Below, one piece after another: positions 1 through 13,382 of a stretch of DNA of 64,000 bases. The notes under the pieces are model-generated. The model was not told the origin of the DNA, ran no database searches, and worked only from the letters and a program-made list of their open reading frames with translations. How positions within the stretch are numbered: the stretch's first letter is position 1; every line of letters starts with the position of its first letter. The stretch covers positions 53,194,214 to 53,258,213 of the forward strand of contig NC_091017.1 in the NCBI RefSeq assembly GCF_041296385.1, given 5' to 3'. The translations under genes were made by a program, and so were the position numbers. The DNA comes from Aphelocoma coerulescens (lineage: Eukaryota > Chordata > Aves > Passeriformes > Corvidae).

Positions 1-1740
1 ATCTAGAATCCTCTCTCATAAACCTATCAGAGATGCTTTCGTTGAAATTGGTGGTATTTACTTTTAAAAATTAAACTACTGAAATGGTGACAATCACTTA
101 TCAGGTCTCCAAGGAATGAGGTGGGACAATTTTCTCCTACCACCCACTATGTTGTCTATTTATGTTCTTCTCATGACTCCATCCAATGTAGTTCTTGCCA
201 TGACCCAAGCACATGGAGTGGAGGCTTCTTTCAGATGCTTATAAAGTGGCTATCAATTGTTTCCTGAGTTCGCAGTCCTGCCTTTCACATCCTGTGGGAG
301 CTGCTTTATCCTCTTAATACACTTGCTTTTTGACGGTGCCCCTTTAGCCTAAGGAATTTAACATGATTCACAAAGGCTATTCCAGATGTAGTTTTGGCAA
401 TGGTTGCTTGTCAAGGAGATACGGAAGATTAGAAACTTCAACTCAAAATAAAGAAGACAAGATGTTCAGTGAGTGAAGTGATATATACATAGAATGTTTG
501 AAATCACATGTCCTTGTGACATGTTTTAAATGTTGCCATGACTTGGCTTGCAGCCCTTCAGAATCCAGCAGACTGATTTTGTACAGAAACCCACACTGTT
601 GTAAAATCTGTCTTTGGATATAACTGAGTCATAATCCCGTCTTCCGTTTTTAAATTTGGGTATTGTTCACTTAAATGCAATTGTGACTTGAATCACACAG
701 CCTTGGATATCCAGCTAATGAAAAACATGTATAGGAGAACTATCTATGAAGGATGTCTGCACTTCAGGCAGTTCTCTTGAAAGCTGTTTATTGCATAGGC
801 AGAATTACAGCAGTCCATAGAGTGGGTACCCAGAGCCAGCCCTACAGCTGCCAGCTCCAGCTGTAGGCATACCTGAAGCCCCTTTCTGTCCAAGTTACAA
901 AGCATTATATACTTTTCTTTGCAGAGTATCTTAATACACAACAACCAATAAGCACCATACACAATACCTTTACATTTTCCTATAGCCTATCATAACTACT
1001 ACCATTACCATATTATAGTCATTATTATCCAATCACAAGAGTAAGTAAGTTACAATTTAAGCTTACAGTGGAAAATTCTCAGACCTCTCTTCTTGCTACA
1101 TCAACATTTCTTGTTTGCCTGCCATATCTCTCTTTTTGGTAAAGACATGTTTTCTATTTACTTATGCTCTTCTTGAGACTTATTTACTTGGTGAAAAACA
1201 TGTCTTTGTTTGTAGTCACATACCTTTGCCCTAATCATAAAAATCTCCTTCCAACTCATCTCCAACCTTTGCCTTCTCAGTTATTCAGTGATCACTGGTC
1301 CAGCAAAACATCTTTTACTCTATATCAAAACTTGCTTTCATTTCTATCTCATCCTCAGTTTCTACATTCAGAGATCTTTCTGCCAAGCCTACATATCTGT
1401 GAAACTTTCTTACCAAACTTTCATCCTTCCCAACAAACATGTATAGTCAAATCCTGTCAAAAAGGAATGCAAAAATTATAGAGAGAGTGGGATAAAGTTG
1501 CAAATGCTTGCCCACACAAATACTATTCTCTATCTGCCAGTTATTTTTGTGTCTTGTCATTGTTGATTTAAAGCATCCTCCTAAGGGAATTGATATATTA
1601 CTGTTTAGCAGAAAAACTGAGGAATACACAGGGTCTGTGTTACTTGAAAAAGCCCAGAACAGCAAAAGAAATGAATAATTTTTCTTTCATTTTGTCCTTT
1701 CTACCAGTTAATAACCTTCCAATAACTGTAATTTAACCAA

Positions 1741-1759
1741 TAGTAATAATAATAATAAT
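1741..1759 (+). repeat. Short TAA microsatellite
   Basis: About six TAA/AAT units in a row within intron. Confidence 0.9.
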
Positions 1760-1930
1760 GATATTATGGTGTAATTTTTTGATAAGTAAAATGTTGAGGA
1801 TAGAGTTGCTATGGCAGATAGTCAACACGCTGTGAGAAACATTTTGTAAGTCTTTCCTGCATAATGTAAATACTCAGTGTCAGCTCCAGTCCACCATCAA
1901 ATTGATAGCACACTAATTCAAAGTGAAGTA

Positions 1931-1954
1931 CTAATTAGAAGTACTTCTAATTAG
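1931..1954. repeat. Perfect 24-base palindrome
   Basis: The left arm CTAATTAGAAGT is followed directly by its reverse complement with no spacer. TAAT cores recur in both arms. Confidence 0.95.
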
Positions 1955-2849
1955 AAGAACTAATTTACAGCAACAAGAAAGTGAAATGGTTGAGAGGTGA
2001 AATACATTGGGTAGGGATTCAAACTAGCAAACCCCTCTGTTTAAGGTATCTGTAAAATAGCACTAGACAGTTCCTATGTACTTTTGAAAGTGTTTATGTG
2101 CAGTAACAGATGTCATATGCAAAGTCATGAGTGAAAATACATTTCAGTGAGTGTACTGAACAGACATGAATTTCTAAATATAAGGAGACAGTGAATAAAA
2201 TCAGGGAGACTTGAAATGGAAAATAGAGTAAGTTGTAAATAGATACATGGATCAAAGAAAATCTACAATATGCAAATCCAGAAAGTGATGAAATATATGC
2301 ACAGAGAAAGGAACAAGAAGAAAACAAATCCTCAAGCCCCAATTCCTGCTCTAAGGAAAGATAATTTTTCAAAAACCATAATTTTATTTCTGCTGTCCTA
2401 TGAGTATAACATGTTCTTCACGAGACATGAGTGAGACCTTCAGTTAAGAAACAGCTGGTTTACATCTAACCTCAAAGAAGGGAATGCTCACATTTCTCTG
2501 AAGAATTGGAGTGGACCATCTTGCCAAGAAATAAATGAAGAAACAGTGGTTACAAAATTCTATTTCTAGAGATATACCTTTCTTCTCAGTGCAGCCTGTA
2601 TTATTCATAAATAATTTCATAGTTAATGAGTTATATTATTAGTTTTCTCTAACTGTTTTCACAGGGCAGAAAACAATGTGCTAATGAGAAGCTTATAGTT
2701 TAGAGTACAGTCCCTCAGAACTCAGACCATGTAGTTGATGTGTCATACTCATCACCTTAGGAGCCACTACTACTTGCTTTCAAGCCTAGACTGATGCCTT
2801 TTCCTGGTCTTAAAATCAAGAGTCAAACACGGTTAGAAGGGGAAACAGG

Positions 2850-3465
2850 ATTTTACCTTGGTATTTATTTTAAGGATCCTTAGGTGTACACGTCCAGGTC
2901 ATGTGCATCAAGATGCACCCCCCCGAGTCTCTCCCCCTCAACATTGGGTATAACATTATAGGTTTTACTAATTAGCATATCTATCAAAAATGAGAGGCTC
3001 AAGTGAGCCCCCCTCCCCAAGGAACCTTCCCCTGGATGGTTCTATCTTGGTTTACAGAATGTGTTCTGGAGAGGACCTTGGGATCTGGGGCACACTGATC
3101 CCTAGCTATGAAGCTTCTAAAATGTTTAGTCTCTTAGCTTGACAAACAAGTCCAAGAATGTAGGCAAAAAGCACTAGGAATACAGAAGTTGCAAAAAGGT
3201 ACAACAGGGGTATAAAAGAAAAGGCAAAAATCTTCATGGCATCAAGACCATATATAAATGTGACAAATACAAAGTTTGCTTTTGCAAGGAATGCTAGGGA
3301 GAACATCACTAAGGATGTGGCATGGGCCAAAATGCCTATATTTAAAGTTGACAAGCATATCTTAGAGGACCCTTTCCCCAGATATGTAGAATTTTTGAGG
3401 GGAAAAAAAATTTTAAAAGCACCATTTAACTCTCTTTTTGGATGCCTAAATAATACCCTGGGCAA
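2850..3465 (-). repeat. Possible ERV remnant: LTR-like end plus hydrophobic open frame
   Basis: On the minus strand, a 119-codon open frame (3465 to 3106) ends in a roughly 25-residue hydrophobic stretch followed by a polar tail. Immediately downstream, about 250 bases run to an AATAAA-type signal at 2855-2876, with G-rich purine runs between. This order resembles the 3' end of an endogenous retrovirus (envelope tail then LTR). I cannot match it to a named family and no terminal repeats were resolved. Confidence 0.3.
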
Positions 3466-5287
3466 AAACAGAAAGAAAAAAATGGGTTGCTTATGAAAAA
3501 AAGCACTCTGTAATCACCAACTGTGCTTAAGTATTTGAGCATTGAAACTTGAAATTTATTTTGGGAAGTTGCTCTAATAAGTATTAAGCTCTTCCTCATG
3601 GCTGATAGAAGAGGGAGATAAGGGAATTAGAAGATAAAATGTCTTTACCTTAGGGGAACTTCTGTTTATAAAGTCTAAGTATCTGTGGCTGTGCCTACAG
3701 AACTTAATTCCCAGTTTCTATCTTACACATCAGAAACATCATGGAGTCTCTGAAAGCATCTCGGTAACTGTCATGGCTCAGCTGCTGTGGGTGGACCTAA
3801 AGGGTCCCAATAGCTAGGGGCAGCACTGGATCTAGGTACGGGCCCTTACAGGAACAGGGCCTGAAGCTGGCCTCTGTGGTGCCAACTCTTTTACAAAGGT
3901 GCAGTGTCAGGAAGGACAAACCAGGGGCGAAATATAGGGGAAAAGGACAGAGAAATAGGGTGCTGGAGAGAATGTGTTTTCCGCATTCAGAGAACTGTCC
4001 CTTCCCTGCCCACAAACTGTTTAAAATTACTGGTATGTATAATTTTTAAATTATATGAATTTCTTGTGCCTAAGAAATTAATTAAAAAAATTAAAAGTTA
4101 GAAAAGTAATATAGAAATATAGGCAATGGGATCCTACATTAGCCAGAATTATGTGTGTGGTCCAATGCACGTGAAGCCAGCATTTGCTACAGCAGGCAGC
4201 ATCAAACCTTCCCGGAGTGTTTCACCCTCTCCACTGATCTAATTACAACGCATGTGCTGGGGGGAATTATGGATGCAGCAGAGTTAAAAGGTTATCAAAT
4301 AGAGAAACATTTTTGAGAACAATCTGGGCATGGGAATGTCTGCTTGAAACTGTATTTCACAATGCTGCTCAGAGAAGTCAAGGGAAGGAGGCAGAAAGGA
4401 AAATCAGGAGGGCCGGTTATTTTATTAATGCATATGTTATTGACTGATTACCTTCAGTCCTGTTGTTGCAATGATTTGCTCTGTGTATTACCTATTATAA
4501 GCTGTGGTTTATGGTTCCTAAGTTGGTATGCTAACTAGAGATCATAAGTCATTCTCCTGCACATGCAATATAATATTTCTTATCATTTTTGCAGCTGAAA
4601 TAATTGTTTACAACTACTCTTAAAATTAGCATGGCTTTTTGTTAATTTTGTTTGCTAATTTAATCTACCTTCTAGAAAACATGCTTTTTCACAAAATAAA
4701 ATTTATTTAATTTTACAAATTGCAATAATTGTAGGATAAGAACTTTCAGTAAAACCTTGCATTTTCATAAACCTTTTGGTAGTATTAACACTGATCGTTT
4801 CTTGTTGGACTGGTGTACCTGGGCTCACATCCAGAAACATACAGAGGAGGTAACATTTTATCTTAGTTTGGTAGATAGAACTCTTTTACTAGATATGAGT
4901 ACATCCTCTTGTGCAGCAATTAGTAAACAAAATGGTTTTGTATTGAAGCATGGTTAAAGAATTCTCCAAGAATTCATATATATTTTCTGCTCATGTTTAG
5001 CTTCTTTTAGTGCCCATCTTACTAACAAATAACTTATAAACCACCTACACTCAAAACCTGATGAGAATTCAGTAAGTGGGGCATTCTTACCTCTCACAAG
5101 TTTGTCTCTTCTGTCAGAAGTTATTGTTGCCCTATTGGAGACCCCAGTGGCAAGCACCAGACTCACAGGCTGAGCAGGGCAGTCAAACTAGAATCACAAG
5201 ATTATGCAGGTGGGGAGGAAAGAAACTTCTCGAACTCCTCTGGCTGGGATCAGGACCAGCATTAAAGATGAATGAAACTCCTCAGGG

Positions 5288-5372
5288 ACATTCTCAATTG
5301 AGATTTGAGTATCTCTAAGGATGGAGGTTTCACAACCCTTCTGGAGAACATGTTCCAGACTACTGTTTCATG
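5288..5372 (-). repeat. CR1 LINE fragment
   Basis: The segment TTTGAGTATCTCTAAGGATG, then GTTTCACAACCCTTCTGGAG and TGTTCCAGACTACTG, matches the reverse complement of the CR1 3' region (the CR1 phrase on hot spots of short-element annotation is gagtatctccaaggatggag). The copy is old and very short. Confidence 0.6.
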
Positions 5373-6777
5373 ATAGATAATGCTACAAAAAATGCTAGTG
5401 GTGCTGAAAGAATCAGTATTATCCTGTTCTCCTGCTTGTTATTCCCCATCTCACCCATGTCTTTTCCATGTCCTGTCATGAGTATTTTTTCAGCTCCACG
5501 ACAAATTGGACTTGGAAACTGATCTGAATTAAATTAGGAGTGACCGATGTTATCCATGCTGTGTAACAGCATGAAGTGCTGTGCTGGCACAAAGAAGTAG
5601 GGAAGAGAGGTGGGGAAAGGTTCTGGAGCAAGCTGGTGGTGGGTAGGACAGCTTCTTTAAATTGATGACATCTGCTTCTGCCAGATTTAAGTATTTGTGG
5701 AGCAGTTTTAATGTGAACTGGAAGTAGCAGGATAATGGATTACAATGATTTTCTACTTGACAGAGAGGATCCTTGAATGTCAATGAGTGAGAGGTGTGCC
5801 TGTGATTCTTTAGGATTCCTGACAAGATGCATCTCAGAAAGTTTTAACTTGGGCTGATTCTTGAGGTCTTCCTTTTGGCTATGCTCTGAAGTGCACAGGG
5901 AAACATGAGTCCTGGAAAACCGCATGAAATTAAGGGTACCTCTCACAGTCATCTGTGGAAATGGGAGACAGCTCTTTAGGTACAATGTTGTTTTGGGTGC
6001 CTTTATTATCCTGATGATACAAATAGTTAGAGCAGCTGTGCAGTGTATGATTTACTTCCAGTTAGTACAGAATTCCTGTAGCAATGCTGTGATTGAAATA
6101 CTGGTGTGTGATACAGAGGACTTCTGTTTCACTGTGACAGCTTCTCTTTCCCAAGTGTGAATTTTGTTTGCTAAAATCAAAATATCTTGTAACCTGGATT
6201 TTCAGGCATTTTAAGAGTTTGTGTCATTTTGTTTTTTAAAAGAAATTTCTATAGAGTAAACTAAATAAACAGTGCGTTCATCATTGCATAATAAATACTA
6301 GGCAAGAATTTTCAGAAATTTTACTTCATTTAGCAGTCATTTTGGCAGACAGTACAAGATTGTAAAAATAGCCTATAATTGTAGCAATATTCTTAATAAT
6401 ACTTATTAAAACTGATTCATGGCTGAAATACAGCTCTAATGAATTAATTTAGTGCCTCTCTCCCATTTCTAATGTTGTCTTTGAATCGAGTGATGGGATC
6501 AGTAAGACAAATCTGGAAGGGCTGATTGCTTTAGTCAGGACAGATCATCCCAACTGATTATGGTCATTGTACAAAACACACTGAATAATTTTGATATATA
6601 TATTTTTTGTGGCAATAATTTCAATGCTATATTGCAAAATTTATGCTTCTGCTGTACAGTGTATACTTTAGGAGTTTCTGATTGTTATGGTATTATAAGC
6701 CCAACTTGTGATATATTGTGCTGTCATGGAAAGTGACTGAGGAGTTAGAGTGGATTTCTGAATTTTTTTCTTCTGTT

Positions 6778-7420
6778 TCATAGAACCATACAATACCCCA
6801 GACTGGAAGGTACCCACAAGGACCATGAAAGTCCAGCTCCTGGTCCTGCACAGGACCATCCCGAAGAGTCACACCATGTGCCTGGGAGAATTGTCCAAAT
6901 GCTTCTTGAGTTCTGACAGGCTGGTGCTGTGACCACTTCCCTGGAGAGCCTGTTCCAGTGCCCAACCATCCTCTGGGGCAAGAACCTTTTCCTGATACCC
7001 AACATAAACCTCCCCTGACTCAGCTCCATGCTGTTTCCTCAAGTCCTGTCACTGGTCACAAACTTGAAGAGATCGGTGCTTGCCCCTCAAGTTCCTCTCA
7101 TGAGGAAGTTGCAGACTGTGATGAGGTCTCCTCTCAGTCTCCTCCACACTGAACAGACCAAGTGTCCTCAGTCTCTCCTCATATTGTTCCCCTCTAGACC
7201 CGTCATCATCTCTATTGCCCTCCTTTGGATGCTCTCTAATAGTTTGATGGCTTACATTTTAGCACCCAAAACTGTCCCCAGGACTCGAGGTGAGGCCGCC
7301 CCAGTGCACAGCAGAGCAGGACAATCCCCTGCCTTGCCTGGCTGGCGATGCTGTGCCTGATGTCCCCCAGGACACAGCTGGTCCTCCTGGCTGCCACAGT
7401 ACACTGCTGACTCAGATGTG
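6778..7420 (-). repeat. CR1 LINE, 3' part with ORF2 end
   Basis: Starts with TCATAGAACCATACAATACC, the reverse complement of the CR1 3' tail. It continues through CCTGTTCCAGTGCCCAACC and CTCCTTTGGATGCTCTCTAA. The minus strand carries broken remains of the reverse transcriptase C-terminus. It is the same subfamily as the copy at 52228. Confidence 0.88.
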
Positions 7421-10029
7421 ACTCCTTATTTTGGTCAAAATAATTTATCTGGGTTTTGTCTACAAAGTAAATTATTACACTGGCTAAAAATTCTAACTTG
7501 CATTGTAGAGACTGTATGTGTCCATCGTTAAGGATATCAACAGACTTTGGCCACATTGTCTGAAGAGCATTTCTAGGCCTGAAAGAGATGTTAAATGACA
7601 GCATTTGATGTAGAAGATGTAAAATTCAACAGCACCTGCTGCTTCCTTTACTCATTTTTGGATGGATAAGAAGAGTCTTTTTAATCTAATGGTATATCTG
7701 GATTTGTTCCCAGTTCCACTTTCACTGGAATCAGGAATTTATATTTCCTCCCTCTGTCTGAACAGCCTTCAGACTTCTGTGTGAGCTCTTTGTTAAGTAT
7801 GGTACTCTTGGATATCAGATGTGTTCTAAGACTTTTGCAAGTATAACTCTAGCTGTCTCTTTCCTGTTGCCATGAGACCTGGCAACTATTAAGGAGTAGG
7901 TAATTTGACATGTAATTCTTAGAGAAAAAAATCTGTATGGACCCACAGAAGAGAGTCCAGCTTTTTCTTTTAATTTGGTTTTGACTCTTTTCTGTTCTCA
8001 TAGACTTTAAACAGATTGTTCTTCCATGCTGCAGGCACTCCATTTAGTATCTCCATATTTTTCTTTCTCATTGTGTAACCCAGGCTTTTTTCAGTCTCTT
8101 GGAAAGGGCCTTCCTCTTGTAGCTCATCTGTAATCGCCAGCATGATTCATGACAGCAAATGGGGTATCCATGAGTATATGAGTGTATCTGTAAATGTATC
8201 TGTAAATCCTTATACTGAGTCCCTGCAGGGCAGATGAGTGGGCACCTACCCGCAGTTCAGCCAATTAATGCGAGGCCTTAATCATGTCTAAACAGCTGCA
8301 ACCATTATTCAGGCTCCCACCCCAGGGAAACTGAGCTGCTATACCTTTTTCCAGGTTCACCTCTGAGTCCTTTCTTCTCCTTTAGGATGTTAGATGTTTC
8401 TCAGACAGTGGTCCTATCCTTTTATAGGTTAGTTTTGCATCTTACACACAGGAACCTGCTTCGAGAAAATACTACATGCACTTGAGCTAAAAACTAGGTG
8501 GGAGGTAATGCAGCTAGCTCTGCTTTGAGTGTTACAAAGTGCCACATGGAACTGAGGCGCCATCCTTAAATGTTGCTATATGGATTTGCTACAATTTTAT
8601 CAAGTGAAATAACCACAAAAATCTAAAATAATCTTGCTTTCTTTTCAGATTTTATTATTTGCAAACAAGCAAACTTCAGATTTAAGCTCCCATCTAGAGA
8701 CAAAATAGAAAATTCAAACTCTCGAACTTGCAAGTTAGAGACGAAAACCAAACAATAAAAGATAAAAATACATAATTTTCTTGATTGTGGGAAAGTGAAA
8801 CATTAGCAGCCAATTAATTTATAAATCCATGGATCAAGAAGCAATATTGATGGTTTTATGAGTTTGTCTCATAAAACTCTGTCAGTGACTGGGCTGCTCT
8901 CCATGTTGGAGTACTGTGAGAGGGTACTGAGAAAGATTTCACTAGAATGATTCCTCTAGAAAACCGCAGCCCTGAGTGTGTGTGTTTGCTCTGCTGTAGA
9001 AACTTATTTTTCTGACATTTATATTCTGTAGAAGTCTTTATTGTTAGAAAACCATGGAAAAGAGTAAAGACAGTTAGAACTCACAAAGGCTGGTGTGTGA
9101 GCTCATCACTTCAACTTTGATTTCAGAGCTGTTGTTTTCTTCTTCCCATAATTTCATCATGTTTCATTTTGTCCTTGTCCTCGTCCTCCCTGCCCCAGCA
9201 ATCTCTCACAATTGTATTACCAATTCCTTTATTTTGCCTCAGGCCTGAGATCTATCATCATTCTTAGCATGTGTGCCTATGAACGATACAGCAAAATATC
9301 CTACAGTTGCTTTTAACTTGGCTCAGTACCTGAATACAGCTTATTGTATGGCCACAGAAAAAGTTGTCCTGGAACAACTGAAGGGATGAAGCTTGGGAAA
9401 GAACAGTAATGAAAACCAGCAATAGCTGAAGATGTTCATCAGTCTGCTATTCAGATTTTTATTTCTTTTGGTGCCTTACAGTTCTTAATGTTAGTACTTC
9501 CGTGCAGCTGAATTCACTGAAGTGTGGATTTTAAATGTGGGGAAGCCAACCAAAGAAAAAAAATATTTTCTTTCTTTCATCAAAATCCATTTTCAGGAGT
9601 TTTTCTATTAATATCCTGAAGAGCAGAATCACACCCTAATATGTTACAACCTGCTTCTGTGCCTGCCACTGATGCTGAATCAGTTATGGTAAGATTGCCA
9701 AAGACCTGCCAGTTTATTTTTAAAACTATTGGTCTCTGAGTAGCTGTAAATAAGAATAATCAAGATAAAGACTTTAAATAATATTTTCATTCTCCAGCAT
9801 ATTAAGCAATATGTGCATACTAAACTTGATCATTATCCAGAAATATTTAAGTTATGGAGTACACGTGACTCAGTATTGAAACTGGGCCAAATACTGCAGC
9901 AATTGCTGGATAATCTCATGTTTTCTGATTTCTTAAAGCTTCTCTAGAGACTGCAAATTCTGCTTGGCTTATTAGATCACCATGCAGTTGTCTTTTAGAA
10001 GACTGGTAATTTCCAAATTATTACTGTTC

Positions 10030-11121
10030 TGTGGTAGGTTGACCCTGGCTGGTCACCAGGTGCCCTCCAAAGCTGCTCTGTTACTCCCCTCCTCAGCTGG
10101 ACAGGGGAGAGAAAATAGAACAAAAGCCTCATAGATTGAGATACAGACAAGGAGAGATCACTCACCAACTACAGTCATAGGCAAAACAGACTCAGCTTGG
10201 GGTAAGAAATTTAATTCACTGCCAATCAAATCAGAGCAGGGTAATGAGAAAAGAAACTCCAAATCTTAAAACACATTCCTCACGCCCCTCTCTTCTTCCT
10301 GCGTTAAACTTTGGTCACGAATTCTCTACGTCCTGCCCCCTCAGAGGTGCAGGGGGGTGGGGAGTGTGGGCTGTGGTCAGTTCATCACACGTTGTCACTG
10401 TCACTCCTTTCTTCTCAGGAGAAGGACTCCTCACACTCTTCCTCTGCTCCAGCATGGGGTTCCTCCTAAGTGACACAGTCCTCCATGAACTTCTCCAGTG
10501 TGAGTCCTTCCCATGGGCTGCAGGTCTTCATGAACTGCTCCAGTGTGGGGTCCCTCCCACAGTGTGCAGTCCTTCAGGCACAGGCTGCTCCAGTGGGGGT
10601 TCACCACAGGGTCACAAGTTCTGCCAGCAAACCTGCTCCAGTGTGGGCTTCCCACAGGGTCACAGCTTCCTTTGGGCATCCACCTGTTCCAGTGTGGGGT
10701 CCTCCAGGGGCTGCAGGTGAATATTTTCACCACCATGGACCTCCATGGGCTGCAGGGCACAGCTGCCTCATCGTGAGCTGCATCATGGGCTGCAGGGGAA
10801 TCTCTGCTCCAGCGCCTGGAGCACCTCCTGCCCCTCCTGCTGCAATGACCTTGGTATCTACAGAGTTGCTGCTTTCCCATATTCACACTCTTTTCTCCTG
10901 GCTGCAGCTGCCTTTGCACAGTATTTTTTCCCTGCCTCCTCAAATATTGCAGAGGTACAACTGCCGTCTCTGATGGGCTCAGCCTTGCCCAGTAGTGGGT
11001 CTGTCTTGGATCTGACTGGAATTGGCTCTTTCAGACAAAGGAGAAGCTTCTGGCAGTTTCTCAGAGGAGCCACCCCTGTATCCCTTCTGCTATGAGAACC
11101 TTGCCATGAAAATCTGATACA
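10030..11121 (-). repeat. Solo LTR of an avian endogenous retrovirus, about 1.1 kb, antisense to CORIN
   Basis: Begins TGTGGTAGGTTGACCCTGG and ends near GATACA, in a form I recognise as a long LTR type widespread in bird genomes. The polyadenylation-like signal AATTAAA lies on the minus strand at about 10207-10215. The interior (10450-10800) is a degenerate minisatellite built on GCTCCAGTGTGGG. No internal retroviral genes adjoin it. Open frames on both strands here are by-products of the GC-rich repeat. Target-site duplications were not resolved. Confidence 0.8.
10450..10810 (+). repeat. Degenerate minisatellite inside the LTR
   Basis: At least seven diverged copies of a unit centred on CTCCAGTGTGGG or CTCCAGTGTGAG, interspersed with GGGCTGCAGG motifs, at irregular spacings of roughly 35-60 bases. 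The block gives overlapping Ser/Cys/Gly-rich open frames that are not genes. Confidence 0.75.
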
Positions 11122-12701
11122 GTATCCAAACATTTGCACTGCAGTGTAATATTCAAATACTGGACTGCTTAATTTAAATAAATGAGGTGAACTTCTTGTA
11201 TTTGTGGGTTTTTCTCATATAGATGTAAAGAATTCAATGTGCAGATACATCTTCCAAAAAATTTACTTCCAACATTTTTAGAAGCTCTTTAACTATTATG
11301 CGTAAGTATAACACTGCATAGTTTTATTTTAATATAACTTTTTACTATTATTTTTAAAATTTCGATTGAAATGAATGTTCAGTATGTTGAAAGACCTTTG
11401 GAAACAAGGAGCCATATAGATGGAACTTTGCTATAGTTACATTTTAAGAAACTGACATACACGTACTACTATTGCCTGATTGCTAAATGTCAGGTTATAG
11501 CTGAAGTGCTTTGAAAGGTAATGATTCAGGTGTGGGTCAGGAAAAACAGAAATAATTTCAAATACTCCAGACATGTGAAACTTCATCTGAGAGCCCTCAA
11601 GAACTCTTTATGATTTGTTTATTTGTTTGGGTTTTTTTCAAATAGCATTCTCATTCATAGAAATCATGTGCAGATTGGCTAACTGTGGTAAACTCAAGTA
11701 GATCTCTGTCCCAGACTTGGTAAATTCAAGTAATGTCCCTGCTAACACTTTTTTTGAGAACAAAAACTTACAAACTTAGCCGAATGTACTGTCTTCAAAT
11801 GACTACTTGTGATCATCAGGTGTGCTCCATTGCACCAGTGAATGAGGTAGAATCACTGCTTACAATACTTTTCACTGTAATTCAGTTTTGTAGCATGTTT
11901 TGTGTTTTTGCAAAAAATGAACAGAAAGTTAAATTAAACATATCAGATTGAATATAATAGAGGCTTACCACTCACCAACAGATCAAATCAATACTCCATT
12001 TTAGCTTTGTGACATCTTATTTCTCACAGATATTTAGAAACTCAAGTGCCTTCTGTAGTAAGTACAGCATTTCTTTCATCATTTTGTGTATTAGGGAGCC
12101 TCTGTCAAACCAGAAGTGTTATTAGGATATTAGCTAAGAATGAAAAGCTAAAAAATGTCTGGAGACGGTCACTTGCCTTGTCAAATCCCCTTTATTTAAG
12201 GAGTTTCTCAAGCTCCAGACAGGAAGCAGTCATGGCTGCTTGAGAGCTCTTGTGCCCTTTCTTTCTCTCTGTATCAAACAGTCTCTGTAAAAAACAGAAG
12301 GGTCTTTTAGCACATGTTTATCTGAAGAGCCTTTACAATTCAGATGAACTTAGTTTGCCAGTACAATGTGCAGAACTAATAAGTGGCAATTCTTCTGTCC
12401 ATCAGTGGAACCATTCTTGGTTTTGTACACAGCCAGATAGGTGATCTTTGGTGCAAAAATTTTCTGTCTCTCAATAGATCACAATAAAAAAAACTGGTGG
12501 TGAAAAGTGCTGTTTTAGAATACATATGCTTCTTTCCAGGCAACAAGTAAGCTGCCATCCAGGAAACTGCAAGAGACAACTTTAGAGATAAATTCCTTGA
12601 CTTGTTTCCAAGACAAGTTCAATACTTCAGCATGTGAAGTGCATTGTGTAAAAGCCCTTAGCATTACCTGGAGAATATATCTCTAAAGATATCTTTTTTT
12701 T

Positions 12702-12725
12702 AAAAAGTGGTTCCAACCACTTTTT
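12702..12725. repeat. 11-base inverted repeat with 2-base centre
   Basis: AAAAAGTGGTT, then CC, then AACCACTTTTT. It forms a short potential hairpin ending in a T run; nothing else marks it as functional. Confidence 0.9.
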
Positions 12726-13382
12726 CCACCATTGTAATGAACTCAGTAACAACACTGGCAGTACAGCATCTTTTTAGATACTAAGCAGAGAAAGGCAACC
12801 ATACCGACTTCAGAATAGTTATGCAAGTGAGTATTTTGCTTTACACCAATCTCTTTGTTACCACTGTAGTCAGACAGCTCCAGCAGCTTTTTATTCCTTT
12901 CTTGTGGTCGCTGCCATGTCATACAGTTGCTAACAGTACTATGTTATTCTCTGTTACTGTAAAATGAAACACTAAGTTAGTCAATTTTTGGGTACTGTAG
13001 ACTTCTTCAGTTCAAGCCACTTACTTGTGATTGAATATGGAATTCTAGCCATGGTTTTGAGATGGGCAGGTACAACCTAGAGTCAGACATAAAGAGAAAG
13101 ATGTATGTGGTATACTAGGAAAAAAATCTTTCTGTGGCATTATGAGTGGTTATGAATAAAGTAAAATTGAATTTGCTAAAGCCTAAGATACTCTGCAGTA
13201 ATTTAGACAAACTGCAAAAGTTGTGTTGAAAATTTAAGCACTGTAAGGGTATGGGTGCTGCTGTATAGAATGCAAACTTTGCCGAAAGATCTTATTACTT
13301 TTTGCTCTGTCTAAAAAGTTTTCACAACATACTAAAGTAATAATAATAATCTTTGATTTTGTTCTCTGTCTCTTTTATTCAG

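Larger units (their letters stand above)
1..13382 (+). other. CORIN intron (3' part) upstream of the Fz1 second exon
   Basis: No exon with frizzled, LDLa or membrane-anchor coding was found on either strand, so the first half of Fz1 lies before the window. Apart from the repeats listed separately (ERV-like remnant near 2850-3465, CR1 pieces at 5288 and 6778, LTR at 10030, short palindromes), the sequence is ordinary AT-rich intron. Confidence 0.8.

Noticed and set aside
10244..10973. Overlapping open frames of 158-170 codons on both strands
   Set aside because: They sit inside a GC-rich LTR with a minisatellite, which opens several frames at once; no domain is seen.
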